Part shown: piece after piece, positions 25,479-34,506 of the stretch
Layout: each line of letters begins with the position of its first letter
Numbering within the stretch: position 1 is the stretch's first letter
Assembly (NCBI RefSeq): GCF_004217145.1
Contig: NZ_SHKR01000012.1
Location: 930,001 to 994,000 of the forward strand
Length of the DNA: 64,000 bases
From: Kribbella rubisoli
Lineage (GTDB): Bacteria > Actinomycetota > Actinomycetes > Propionibacteriales > Kribbellaceae
Direction of reading: 5' to 3'
The notes under the pieces: model-generated
Seen by the model: only the letters and a program-made list of their open reading frames with translations
What the model was told of the DNA's origin: nothing
The model's database searches: none
Position numbers and translations under genes: made by a program

Positions 25479-26794
25479 GGCAGTGCTTCCGCAGCCGCGC
25501 GTTCGGCCCAGTAGGCGCCGTCCGGGAAGCGATACGTGTCGAGTGATTCCGTGTGCATCTCGGCACTGTAACCGGGCGCGAAGGGCAGCACGTACGAGCC
25601 GTCCCGGACCACACAGGGCTCGACGAAGTGTTCGTGCAGGTGGTCGATGTACTCCGTGACCCGACCGTCGAGGCTGCCCGAAACCGCGACGTAGTCGAAG
25701 ATCGCGAGGTGCTGAACGAGTTCGCACAGACCGACACCGCCCGCGTGCGGGCACACTGGTACGTCGAAAGAGGCGGCGAGCAGGTAGACCGCGAGTACCT
25801 CGTTGACGCTGCCCAGACGAGCCGCGTCGAGCTGGCAGTAGTCGAGGGCGCCGGCCTGGAACATCTGCTTGAACAGCACCCGGTTCATGCCGTGCTCGCC
25901 GCTGGCCACGCCGATGGGAGCAACGGCCTTCCGGATCGCGGCGTGCCCCAGGATGTCGTCGGGGCTGGTGGGTTCCTCGATCCACAGCGGGTCGAACTCG
26001 GCCAGCGCCTTGACCCATTCGATCGCCTCCGGCACGTCCCACACCTGGTTCGCGTCGATCATCAGATGACCGTCCGGTCCGAGGACCTCGCGGGCGATCC
26101 CACAGCGCCGGATGTCGTCGGCCAGGTTCGCGCCGACCTTGAGCTTGACGTGTTTGTAGCCGGAGGCAACGGCTTCCTCGCAGAGCCTGCGCAGCTTGGC
26201 ATCGGAGTACCCGAGCCAGCCGGCCGACGTGGTGTAGCACGGGTAGCCGGTGGTCTCGAGCTCCTCGATTCGTTGCTTGCGGCCCGGTTCCAGGCGGGCG
26301 AGCAGGCTGATCGCCTGGTCGGGTGTCAGTACGTCGGACAGGTACCGCAGGTCGGCAGCCTCGACGAGTTCCTCGGGCGACATCTCGGACAACAGTCGCC
26401 ACAGCGGTACGCCGGCGCGCCGGGCAGCCAGGTCCCAGACCGCGTTCATGACCGCGGCCAGGGCCAGATGGATGACGCCCTTGTCCGGACCGAGCCACCG
26501 CAACTGACTGTCCGACTGCAGTTCCCGGTAGATCCCGCCCAGGTCGGCGCACAGCTCGTCGACGTCACGGCCGATCAGCGGCTCGGCACGCTGACGCGCG
26601 GCGGCAGCGCACAGGTCGGTACCGCGTCCGATGGTGAACGTCAGGCCGTACCCGGCCAGGTCGGGGTCGTCGGTGTGCAGGACGACGTACGCAGCCGAGT
26701 GATCGCCGTCCTTGTTCATCGCGTCGGATCCGTCGCGGTTGAGCGAGGTCGGAAAGCGGACATCGACGACCTCGACCGAGGTGATGCATCGCAT
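25475..26794 (-). CDS. fucD: L-fuconate dehydratase
   Basis: This is a 439-residue enolase-superfamily enzyme that dehydrates L-fuconate to 2-keto-3-deoxy-L-fuconate. FPTSLNRDGSDAMN near the N-terminus, GLTFTIGRGT, then VKLKVG (Lys217, Lys219), MIDANQ (Asp247), IEEPTSPDD (Glu273), SGEHG (Glu300) and CPHAGGVGLCELVQH (His350) follow the characterised fuconate dehydratases residue for residue, offset by about one from the Xanthomonas enzyme as I remember it. This is the firmest indicator of L-fucose catabolism in the window. It is the first gene of its operon and is divergent from the GH95 fucosidase. Confidence 0.92.
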   Translation of the reverse strand: MRCITSVEVVDVRFPTSLNRDGSDAMNKDGDHSAAYVVLHTDDPDLAGYGLTFTIGRGTDLCAAAARQRAEPLIGRDVDELCADLGGIYRELQSDSQLRWLGPDKGVIHLALAAVMNAVWDLAARRAGVPLWRLLSEMSPEELVEAADLRYLSDVLTPDQAISLLARLEPGRKQRIEELETTGYPCYTTSAGWLGYSDAKLRRLCEEAVASGYKHVKLKVGANLADDIRRCGIAREVLGPDGHLMIDANQVWDVPEAIEWVKALAEFDPLWIEEPTSPDDILGHAAIRKAVAPIGVASGEHGMNRVLFKQMFQAGALDYCQLDAARLGSVNEVLAVYLLAASFDVPVCPHAGGVGLCELVQHLAIFDYVAVSGSLDGRVTEYIDHLHEHFVEPCVVRDGSYVLPFAPGYSAEMHTESLDTYRFPDGAYWAERAAAEALP

Positions 26795-26934
26795 GGCGGG
26801 CCTCTCAAAGCGCGATAGGTGGGATCTTTCTCCACCTTTGATGCCGTTCAGTATGGACCAGGACGATCCCCAGCGCTACGATCCCGGAAATTCATAGGAT
26901 TAATACCTGGCCCTCTCGACGGAGGACGCGTGGC

Positions 26935-29349
26935 ATGAGCAACCTGGTGAGCTCGGACCGCTTCGGGCCGCAGCGGCTGTACTACGACCGGCCTGCGGCC
27001 TCGTGGCTGGAGGCGCTGCCACTCGGCAACGGCCGGATCGGCGCGATGTGCCACGGTGGCATCGGCAATGACCGGATCGGGCTGAACGACGAGACCCTGT
27101 GGTCGGGAGGTCCGGAGACCGCACGATTGTTGTCGACCCCGCTCGGCGCGACCGGTGCGGACGCGGTCCAGGCTGTGCGCGACGCGCTCCGGGCGGGTGA
27201 CGTCCGGCGCGCACACGAGCTGGCCGGCGGCTTTCATTCCGGTTATTGCCAGGCGTACCTGCCGGCGGGCGATCTCCTGCTGGAGATTCGCGTCGCGGGT
27301 AGTACGCCGACGGCCGGCGAGGTAACGCAGTACCGTCGCGAGCTCGATCTCGACAGTGCGGTGGCCACGACGGCGTACGAGATCGGTGGAGTGGCGGTGC
27401 GGCAGGAGGTCTTCGTCAGCGCACCGGACGGCGTACTGGTCCAGCGATTGACCGCATCCGAGCCGGTGCTGGCGCTGACCTGCCGGTTGACGTCGCAGTT
27501 GCCATCGCGGTCGCAGGCAATCGAGGATGGGTTGGGCCTGACTCTGCAGGCTCCGGCTGAGGTCGCCCCGCCGCATCGCGACGTGCCGGAACCGATCAGG
27601 TACTCCGACGGCGATGATCGCGGCATGGAGGCGGCCATCGCGTTGCGAGCCCGCACCGATGGCGAGATCCGGGCGGGAGAGTCCGGGCTGGTGGTCGACG
27701 GCGCGACGGAGGTCACCCTAGTCCTTGCGACCGCCACGGGATACGACGGTCCGTTCACCGCTCCGACCCGGACCGGCGCCGAGTGCTTGGCTGCCGCCGA
27801 CCGTACTGTGCGGGCTGCGCTCGAACGCGAGTACGGCGATCTGCTGGCCGATCATCAGGTAGATCACCGGCGGCTGTTCCGGCGCGCGTCCCTCGAGCTG
27901 TCCTGCTCGGCGGAGCGCTCCGAGTTGCCGACCGACGTCCGGGTGGTTCGGTCGGCGGACGGCGACGATCCGGCACTGGCCGCGCTGATCTTCAACTACG
28001 GCCGGTACCTGATGATCGCGAGCTCGCGACCGGGAGGACTGCCGACCAACCTGCAGGGGATCTGGAACGACATCCTGCGGCCGCCGTGGAGCTCGAACTT
28101 CACCATCAACATCAATACCGAGATGAACTACTGGCCGGCCGAGACCACCAACTTGTCCGAGTGCCACGAGCCGCTGCTCGGGTATATCGAGCAACTTGCC
28201 GAGGCGGGCCGCCGGACGGCTCGTGAGCGGTACGGATGCGGCGGCTGGACCGCGCACCACAATGCCGACGCCTGGTGCTGGACGAATCCGGTCGAGGGCG
28301 ATCCGCGGTGGTCGAACTGGCCGATGGCGGGAGCATGGCTGGTCCGGCATCTGTGGGACCACTACGAGTTCACCGGTGATGCCGAGTTCCTCGGCCGATC
28401 CTGGCGGGTGTTGCGCGGCGCGGCGGAGTTCTGCCTCGACTGGTTGGTGGAGATGCCGGACGGCAGCCTGGGTACGGCGCCGTCGACGTCGCCCGAGAAC
28501 GACTACATCGCGGCCGACGGGCAACCGGCGTCCGTCACCGAGTCGTCGACGATGGACATCGCGCTGATCTCGGATCTCTTCCGTAGGGTCGAGCAGGCGG
28601 CGGAGGTGCTGGACGTCGTCGACCCGCTCGTCGGCGAGCTGTCCATGGCACGGAAGCGACTGCCCGATCCGTCGATCGGCGCACAGGGTCAGTTGCAGGA
28701 GTGGGCGGCCGACCTGCCGGAGGAAGACCCGCATCACCGGCACATGTCGCATCTGGTCGGCGTACATCCTGGCGATGCGATCACGCCGGACAGCACTCCC
28801 AGCCTCGCCGCGGCGGCCTTGCGGACGCTCGACCTGCGCGGTGACGAGGCGACCGGATGGTCGCTGGCATGGAAGATCTGCCTACGGGCCCGCCTGCGCG
28901 ACGCCGCAGCCGCCCACCGGCTGATCCAGGCTTTCCTCAGTCCTGCGGACGATTCCGCCAGGGGCCGACCCGGCAGCGGGGCAGGCGTCTACCCGAACCT
29001 GTTCTGCGCGCATCCGCCGTTCCAGATCGACGGCAACTTCGGTGCGACGGCCGGGATCGCCGAGATGCTCCTGCAGAGTCACACCGGCGAGATCGAACTC
29101 CTCCCCGCGCTGCCGGCCGAATGGCCGAGTGGGCGAGTGACCGGTCTCAGGGCGCGCAATGGCATCACCGTCGACATCGCATGGACGCCGCAGGGCATCG
29201 AAGCAGTCCTCACCGCCGATCGGGACACCGAGCGGGTCGTCCGCCACGGCGACGATCGGGTGCTCGTGAGGTTGACGGCCGGACTCGGTCAGCGCGTGAG
29301 CTCGGCCCTCACCGCCGGCCAGGACGAGGAGGTCTCATGGCAACGCTGA
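26935..29349 (+). CDS. GH95 alpha-L-fucosidase (cytoplasmic)
   Basis: This is an 804-residue protein with the GH95 layout: an N-terminal beta domain starting ASWLEALPLGNGRIGA, a linker, an (alpha/alpha)6 barrel and a short C-terminal beta domain. NLQGIWND, NININTEMNYWPAE (Asn392 and Asn394, the water-activating pair), PSTSPEN (acid Glu521) and QIDGNFG (Asp699) match the catalytic set known from bifidobacterial AfcA. GH95 enzymes release alpha-1,2-linked L-fucose by inversion. There is no signal peptide, so the substrate must be imported. GGAGG precedes ATG 26935. It is the first gene of a seven-gene operon and its end overlaps the permease start by 13 bases. Confidence 0.92.
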   Translation: MSNLVSSDRFGPQRLYYDRPAASWLEALPLGNGRIGAMCHGGIGNDRIGLNDETLWSGGPETARLLSTPLGATGADAVQAVRDALRAGDVRRAHELAGGFHSGYCQAYLPAGDLLLEIRVAGSTPTAGEVTQYRRELDLDSAVATTAYEIGGVAVRQEVFVSAPDGVLVQRLTASEPVLALTCRLTSQLPSRSQAIEDGLGLTLQAPAEVAPPHRDVPEPIRYSDGDDRGMEAAIALRARTDGEIRAGESGLVVDGATEVTLVLATATGYDGPFTAPTRTGAECLAAADRTVRAALEREYGDLLADHQVDHRRLFRRASLELSCSAERSELPTDVRVVRSADGDDPALAALIFNYGRYLMIASSRPGGLPTNLQGIWNDILRPPWSSNFTININTEMNYWPAETTNLSECHEPLLGYIEQLAEAGRRTARERYGCGGWTAHHNADAWCWTNPVEGDPRWSNWPMAGAWLVRHLWDHYEFTGDAEFLGRSWRVLRGAAEFCLDWLVEMPDGSLGTAPSTSPENDYIAADGQPASVTESSTMDIALISDLFRRVEQAAEVLDVVDPLVGELSMARKRLPDPSIGAQGQLQEWAADLPEEDPHHRHMSHLVGVHPGDAITPDSTPSLAAAALRTLDLRGDEATGWSLAWKICLRARLRDAAAAHRLIQAFLSPADDSARGRPGSGAGVYPNLFCAHPPFQIDGNFGATAGIAEMLLQSHTGEIELLPALPAEWPSGRVTGLRARNGITVDIAWTPQGIEAVLTADRDTERVVRHGDDRVLVRLTAGLGQRVSSALTAGQDEEVSWQR

Positions 29350-30329
29350 CAACCGTCCGGCCACCGGCCGGTGAGCTACCGGGCCGGTCCAAGCGACGAC
29401 GCAAGCGCGAGCGCCCCGGGATCAAGGGGCTGCGCCGCAGTTTCCGGCGGCACTGGACGCTGTACCTGTTGATGGTCGTGCCGCTGATCTGGTTCGTGGT
29501 CTTCAAGTACATCCCGATGTCGAACGCAGTGCTGGCGTTCAAGAGCTTCAACGTCACCAAGGGCATCTGGGGCAGCCCGTGGGTCGGCTGGCAGAACTTC
29601 GACCTGTTCTTCCACAACCCGGTGTTCTGGACCCTGGTGAAGAACACCTTCGTGTTGTCGGTGTACACCGTGGCGGCGAGCTTCCCGATCGCGATCATTC
29701 TGGCGCTGGCGGTGAACGAGGTCCGCAACGGCTTGTTCAAGCGGAGCGTGCAGCTGGTGACGTACGCGCCGTACTTCATCTCGACCGTGGTCGTCGTGTC
29801 GATGACGATCCTGGTGCTGTCACCGCGGCTCGGCATCGTCAACGAAGGACTCGGCTTCTTCGGTGTGCCGGCGATCGACTTCCTCGGGAACCCGAACTAC
29901 TTCCGCCACATCTATGTGTGGTCCGACGTCTGGCAGACGACCGGGTACTCCGCGGTCATCTACCTGGCCGCGCTGTCCGGGATCGATCCGGCGCTGCACG
30001 AGTCGGCCAAGATCGACGGCGCCAGCCGGCTGCAGCGGATCCGGCACGTGGACCTGCCCGGGATCATGCCGACCGCGGTGATCATCCTGGTTCTTGCCGT
30101 CGGCAACATCATGGCGATCGGGTTCGAGAAGGCCTTCCTGCTGCAGAACCCGCTGAACCTCAGCCAGTCGGAAATCATCGCGACGTATGTGTACAAGACG
30201 GGTCTGCTGAACGCGGACTTCAGCGGCGCCACCGCGGTCGGGCTGTTCAACTCGGTGATCAACCTCGCCCTGCTGCTGATGGTCAACACGATCGCCAAGC
30301 GGATCACCGGGAACGGACTGTGGTCATGA
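29337..30329 (+). CDS. Oligosaccharide ABC permease, LplB/YteP type
   Basis: This is a 330-residue permease with a basic N-terminus (KRRRKRERPG) and six membrane segments with the EAA loop ESAKIDGAS. PMSNAVLAFKSFN and the long first loop are typical of the LplB group that moves larger oligosaccharides. ATG 29337 lies inside the end of the GH95 gene behind GAGGAGG. Confidence 0.87.
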   Translation: MATLTTVRPPAGELPGRSKRRRKRERPGIKGLRRSFRRHWTLYLLMVVPLIWFVVFKYIPMSNAVLAFKSFNVTKGIWGSPWVGWQNFDLFFHNPVFWTLVKNTFVLSVYTVAASFPIAIILALAVNEVRNGLFKRSVQLVTYAPYFISTVVVVSMTILVLSPRLGIVNEGLGFFGVPAIDFLGNPNYFRHIYVWSDVWQTTGYSAVIYLAALSGIDPALHESAKIDGASRLQRIRHVDLPGIMPTAVIILVLAVGNIMAIGFEKAFLLQNPLNLSQSEIIATYVYKTGLLNADFSGATAVGLFNSVINLALLLMVNTIAKRITGNGLWS

Positions 30330-31276
30330 GCGTGCAAACCGAAACACGGCCGTCGCCGAACAAGCGGCTCGAGCGCCGGGCCGAGCGCGCCCGGCGGATC
30401 CGCGAGCCGCGGACGGACCGGATCTTCCTGTTCTGTGTGTACCTGCTGCTCGGCGTGTTCCTCCTGGTCGTCCTGCTGCCGTTGCTGTACATCGTGGCGA
30501 GCTCGTTCAGCAGCCCGGAAGCGGTCTCGGCCGGACGGGTGCTGTTCTGGCCGGTGGACTTCTCGCTGCGCGGGTACCACGCGGTCTTCGAGAACCCCCA
30601 GATCGTCCAGGGCTATCTGAACTCGTTGTTCTACACCGTGGTCGGAACGATCGTCAGTGTCACGATGACGATCGCGATCGCGTATCCGATGTCGCGCCGT
30701 ACGCTGGTCGGCCGCAACGTGGTGATGACGGCGATCCTGTTCACGATGCTGTTCACCGGCGGCCTCATTCCGACGTACCTGGTGGTCCAGGCGACCGGTC
30801 TGCTGGACACTCGGTGGGCGCTGATCATCCCGCAGGCGATCGGGGTCTGGCAGGTCATCATCGCCCGGACGTACTTCCGGACGGCGATCCCCGACGAGCT
30901 GGTCGAGGCCGCCGAGCTGGACGGCTGCGGCGACCTGCGGTTCCTTTGGTCGGTGGTGATCCCGTTGGCCAAACCAATGATCGCGGTGGTCGCGCTGATG
31001 TACGCGATCATGCAGTGGAACTCGTACTTCGACGCGCTGATCTATCTCAAGAACCCGGACCTGTTCCCGCTCCAACTGGTCCTGCGAAACATCCTCATCC
31101 TCAACACAACGGGCGGCGGGGCCGTCGATGCTTCCGTCGTCATCCAGCGCCAGCAGCTCGCCGACCTGCTCAAGTACTCGCTGATCGTGGTCGCGAGCGT
31201 GCCGGTGCTGCTCATCTACCCGTTCGTCGCCCGCTACTTCACCAAGGGAATCCTGATCGGCGCCGTGAAGGGCTGA
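30326..31276 (+). CDS. Oligosaccharide ABC permease, LplC/YtcP type
   Basis: This is a 316-residue permease with the EAA loop EAAELDGCG and the C-terminal RYFTKGILIGAVKG, the hallmark of the LplC/YtcP group. An ATGA overlap couples it to the preceding permease. Confidence 0.88.
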   Translation: MSVQTETRPSPNKRLERRAERARRIREPRTDRIFLFCVYLLLGVFLLVVLLPLLYIVASSFSSPEAVSAGRVLFWPVDFSLRGYHAVFENPQIVQGYLNSLFYTVVGTIVSVTMTIAIAYPMSRRTLVGRNVVMTAILFTMLFTGGLIPTYLVVQATGLLDTRWALIIPQAIGVWQVIIARTYFRTAIPDELVEAAELDGCGDLRFLWSVVIPLAKPMIAVVALMYAIMQWNSYFDALIYLKNPDLFPLQLVLRNILILNTTGGGAVDASVVIQRQQLADLLKYSLIVVASVPVLLIYPFVARYFTKGILIGAVKG

Positions 31277-31319
31277 TCCTCCGCAGCACTCTGTATCACC
31301 TCGACCCTGTGAGGGACCA

Positions 31320-33014
31320 ATGTTTGTACAGTTCACGAAGCGGAGGCGTGCCGCAGTCGCCGGCTTGAGTCTCCTGGCACTCGCGCTTGCAGCGTGTTCC
31401 GGTGGCAGCGGCTCGGACGACCAGCAGGGCAAGCCGTTGCCGACAATCACCGGGAACCCCGCCGTCACCCTGAACGTCTTCTCGCCGCAGGCGGCCGACA
31501 CGAACCTGGCCACGAACGACTTCACCAAGCTGATCCAGCAGAAGTTCAACCTCACCATCAAGTGGCAGACGACCACGTACGACGGTGGGCCGGCCAAGGA
31601 GAAGCGGCAGATCTCGCTGGCCAGCGGCGACTATCCCGATCTGTACCTGCTGATCCCCTGGGTCGACCAGTTCACGACGGCGGACCTGCTGAAGCTGGGA
31701 AATCAGGGTGTCGTCGTACCGCTGAACCAGCTGATCGACCAGTATGCGCCGAACATCAAGAAGGCGCTGGACTCCACGCCGGAGTGGAAGGCGATGGCGA
31801 CCGCGCCGGACGGCAAGATCTACGGCATCCCGCAGTGGGTCGACTGCTTCCACTGTTCGTACCCGGACAAGCTGTGGATGAACTCGGCGTGGCTCAAGAA
31901 GCTGGGCCTCGAGCAGCCGAAGACCACCGAGGACATGCGGAAGGTGCTCCAGGCGTTCAAGACCCAGGACCCGAACGGCAACGGCAAGGCCGACGAGATC
32001 CCGATCAGCGCGAACGTCCGCGACAACCTCATCCCGTACTTCATGAACGCCTTCATCTACGACCCGCAAGGGCAGAACAACAGCGGCGGCAACAACACCA
32101 CACTGGTTCTCAACAACGGCAAGGTCGACGTCCAGGCGAACAAGGACGGCTGGCGCGAAGGCCTGCGGTACATCAACTCGCTCTACAAAGAAGGCTTGAT
32201 CGACAAAGGCGCCTTCACGCAGAACCCGGACGCGATGCAGCAGCAGGGCAACCACGGCGGCTCGGTCATCCTCGGCGCGGGCACCGTCATGCACTCGGGC
32301 ATCTTCGTCACCGTCGGTTCGGCGGACGGCCGGGACCAGCAGTACGACGCGGTACCGCCGCTGACCGGTCCGAATGGCGCGAACTACGCCAGCTACGTGT
32401 TCCCGAGCATTCCCGGCGCCACGTTCGTCCTGACGTCGAAGGCCACACCGGAGAAGCAGATCCAGGCGATCAAGATGCTCGACTACATCTTCACCGATGA
32501 GGGACAGAACAATGGACAGTTCGGCATGGAGGGCAAGGCCTGGACCAAGCCCGGTCCCGGCGATGTGGCGCTCGACAAGTCGCTGAAGCCGAGCTTCAAG
32601 CAGATTCCCCTGAAGCCCGGGGCGAAACCGCGGAACAGCGGCTGGGGTGCGCTGGCCCAGTACAACAACACCGCGAAGTACCGCAACTCCGAGGTTATCG
32701 ACACCAACACCCACTCGCAGGCGGGCTACGAACGCAAGCTGTTCGAGGCCACCAAGCTGTACGCCGGCCACGAGGACAAGGCGCAGATCTACCCGTTCTG
32801 GAAGGTGTGGATCGACCCGTCGCTCGCCAACGAGACCGCGACTCTGCAGACCAACCTCGAGAACTACATCCAGCAGAACTCCCTGCAGTTCGTCACCGGC
32901 TCGAAGAGCATCGACACCGACTGGGACAGCTACGTCAAGGGGCTCGACAGTCTCGGTCTGAAGCGCTACCTGGAGATCCAGCAGACCGCGTACGACAAGG
33001 TGCCCAACAAGTAG
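31320..33014 (+). CDS. Oligosaccharide-binding lipoprotein, LplA/YtcQ type
   Basis: This is a 564-residue large binding protein, longer than the ~430 residues of the other binding proteins here and in keeping with the LplA/YtcQ group. Signal RRRAAVAGLSLLALALAAC gives a lipid-anchored Cys at residue 26. LNVFSPQAADTNLATNDF starts the mature fold. It belongs to the GH95/GH29 operon, so a fucosylated oligosaccharide is the probable ligand. It is followed by a strong hairpin. Confidence 0.86.
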   Translation: MFVQFTKRRRAAVAGLSLLALALAACSGGSGSDDQQGKPLPTITGNPAVTLNVFSPQAADTNLATNDFTKLIQQKFNLTIKWQTTTYDGGPAKEKRQISLASGDYPDLYLLIPWVDQFTTADLLKLGNQGVVVPLNQLIDQYAPNIKKALDSTPEWKAMATAPDGKIYGIPQWVDCFHCSYPDKLWMNSAWLKKLGLEQPKTTEDMRKVLQAFKTQDPNGNGKADEIPISANVRDNLIPYFMNAFIYDPQGQNNSGGNNTTLVLNNGKVDVQANKDGWREGLRYINSLYKEGLIDKGAFTQNPDAMQQQGNHGGSVILGAGTVMHSGIFVTVGSADGRDQQYDAVPPLTGPNGANYASYVFPSIPGATFVLTSKATPEKQIQAIKMLDYIFTDEGQNNGQFGMEGKAWTKPGPGDVALDKSLKPSFKQIPLKPGAKPRNSGWGALAQYNNTAKYRNSEVIDTNTHSQAGYERKLFEATKLYAGHEDKAQIYPFWKVWIDPSLANETATLQTNLENYIQQNSLQFVTGSKSIDTDWDSYVKGLDSLGLKRYLEIQQTAYDKVPNK

Positions 33015-33022
33015 GCCGACCC

Positions 33023-33050
33023 GGGCCGGCCGGAGTGATCCGGCCGGCCC
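33023..33050 (+). terminator. Hairpin after the binding protein, possible attenuating terminator
   Basis: A perfect 11-bp stem GGGCCGGCCGG/CCGGCCGGCCC with loop AGTGAT sits between the binding protein and the GH29 gene. It may lower expression of the downstream enzymes or protect the upstream mRNA, since the genes otherwise look like one operon. Confidence 0.7.
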
Positions 33051-33080
33051 TCACCCTGTATCAGCGACGAGGAGCAAAGA

Positions 33081-34499
33081 GTGCCGTTCGACGCGACGTT
33101 CGAGTCCCTGTCCACGTTCGAGTGTCCGGAGTGGTTCCGGGACGCGAAGCTCGGCATCTGGTCGCACTGGGGGCCGCAGTCGGTGCCGCGGTACGGCGAC
33201 TGGTACGCGCGCCACATGTACCGCGAGGGCAGCGACCAGTACCGGTACCACCTGCGGACCTACGGCCACCCCTCGGAGTTCGGCTACAAGGACATCGCCG
33301 AGCGCTGGAAGGCGGAACGGTTCGACGCCGGTGCGTTGATGGATCAGTTCGTCGCGGCCGGCGCCCGGTACTTCGTGGCCCAGGCTGTGCACCACGACAA
33401 CTTCTTCAACTACGACTCGGCCCTGCACGCGTGGAACTCGGTGAAGGTCGGCCCCGGCAAGGACATCGTCGGCCTGTGGAAGGCTGCCGCGGCCGAGCGG
33501 GAGCTGCCGTTCGGGCTCACTGAGCATCTCGGCGCGGCGTTCAGTTGGTTCGCGGCGGCCAAGGGGCACGACAGGCAAGGGCCGTACGCCGGTGTGCAGT
33601 ACGACGGCGGCGATCCGGCGTACCGGGAGCTGTATCTCGACAACAGCGCCTACCTGACCGGGCCGGAGGTCGTGGTGCAGGATCCGTGGTACGCCACCGA
33701 ACCGGCCTGGCACCGGCACTGGCTCGACGCGGTCACCGAGATGATCGACAAGTACCAGCCTGACGTGCTGTACTCCGACGGACCGCTGCCGTTCGGCGAG
33801 GTGGACTACACGCCTGGCCTCCGCGCGGTCGCCCATCTCTACAACACCAATCCCCGCGCGGTGTACCAGCAGAAGGACCGCAACCCCGAGGTCAGCGCCG
33901 TCGGGATCATGGACATCGAGCGCAGCCAGACGCCGGAGATCAATCCGGCGCCCTGGCAGACCGACACCTCGGTCGGCGACTGGTTCTACAACGTCCGCGA
34001 CGTCTACAAGACCGCCGGCCACGTGATCGAACTGCTCGTCGACATCGTCTCGAAGAACGGCAATCTGCTGCTCAACGTGCCGCAACTGCCGGACGGCACG
34101 ATCGACCTCGAGTGCACGCAGCTCCTGAGGGACCTCGGCGCCTGGACCCAGGTCTGCGGCGAAGGCATCTACGGCACAAGACCGTTCCGCGTGTTCGGTG
34201 AAGGGCCTTCCGCCGTTGTCATCAAGGGCTTCACCGAGGACCGGGTGGGCTGGACGAGCTCCGACTACCGCTTCACCCGCCGGGACAACACCCTGTACGC
34301 CTTCCAGCTGGCGTGGCCGGACGACCGGCGCGCCGTCATCCGCAGCCTCGCCGACCACGAGACTGTCAGCGGCGTCCGCCTCCTCGGCCACGGTCCCGTC
34401 TCGTTCGAACAAGCCCACGGCATCTTGGTCGTCCGCCTCCCTGACGCCCCACCGCTCGACGTAGCCAACTGTCTTGCCATCGACCTGGGGACGGCATGA
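33081..34499 (+). CDS. GH29 alpha-L-fucosidase (cytoplasmic)
   Basis: This is a 472-residue protein. WFRDAKLGIWSHWGPQSVP, then AQAVHHDNF and DVLYSDGP (probable nucleophile Asp233) are GH29 landmarks. GNLLLNVPQLPDG marks the barrel end, and a C-terminal beta-sandwich follows. Retaining alpha-L-fucosidases of this family release L-fucose from several linkages. It has no signal peptide and starts with GTG at 33081 behind GAGGAG. It is a different subtype from the GH29 protein at 57522-59114, with low similarity by eye outside the motifs. Confidence 0.88.
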   Translation: MPFDATFESLSTFECPEWFRDAKLGIWSHWGPQSVPRYGDWYARHMYREGSDQYRYHLRTYGHPSEFGYKDIAERWKAERFDAGALMDQFVAAGARYFVAQAVHHDNFFNYDSALHAWNSVKVGPGKDIVGLWKAAAAERELPFGLTEHLGAAFSWFAAAKGHDRQGPYAGVQYDGGDPAYRELYLDNSAYLTGPEVVVQDPWYATEPAWHRHWLDAVTEMIDKYQPDVLYSDGPLPFGEVDYTPGLRAVAHLYNTNPRAVYQQKDRNPEVSAVGIMDIERSQTPEINPAPWQTDTSVGDWFYNVRDVYKTAGHVIELLVDIVSKNGNLLLNVPQLPDGTIDLECTQLLRDLGAWTQVCGEGIYGTRPFRVFGEGPSAVVIKGFTEDRVGWTSSDYRFTRRDNTLYAFQLAWPDDRRAVIRSLADHETVSGVRLLGHGPVSFEQAHGILVVRLPDAPPLDVANCLAIDLGTA

Positions 34500-34506
34500 T
34501 GGCGGG

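Noticed and set aside
26896..26908. AGGATTAATACCT as an operator for the 24729-25478 GntR protein
   Set aside because: The symmetry is off by one base and it occurs only once, so it could not be supported.
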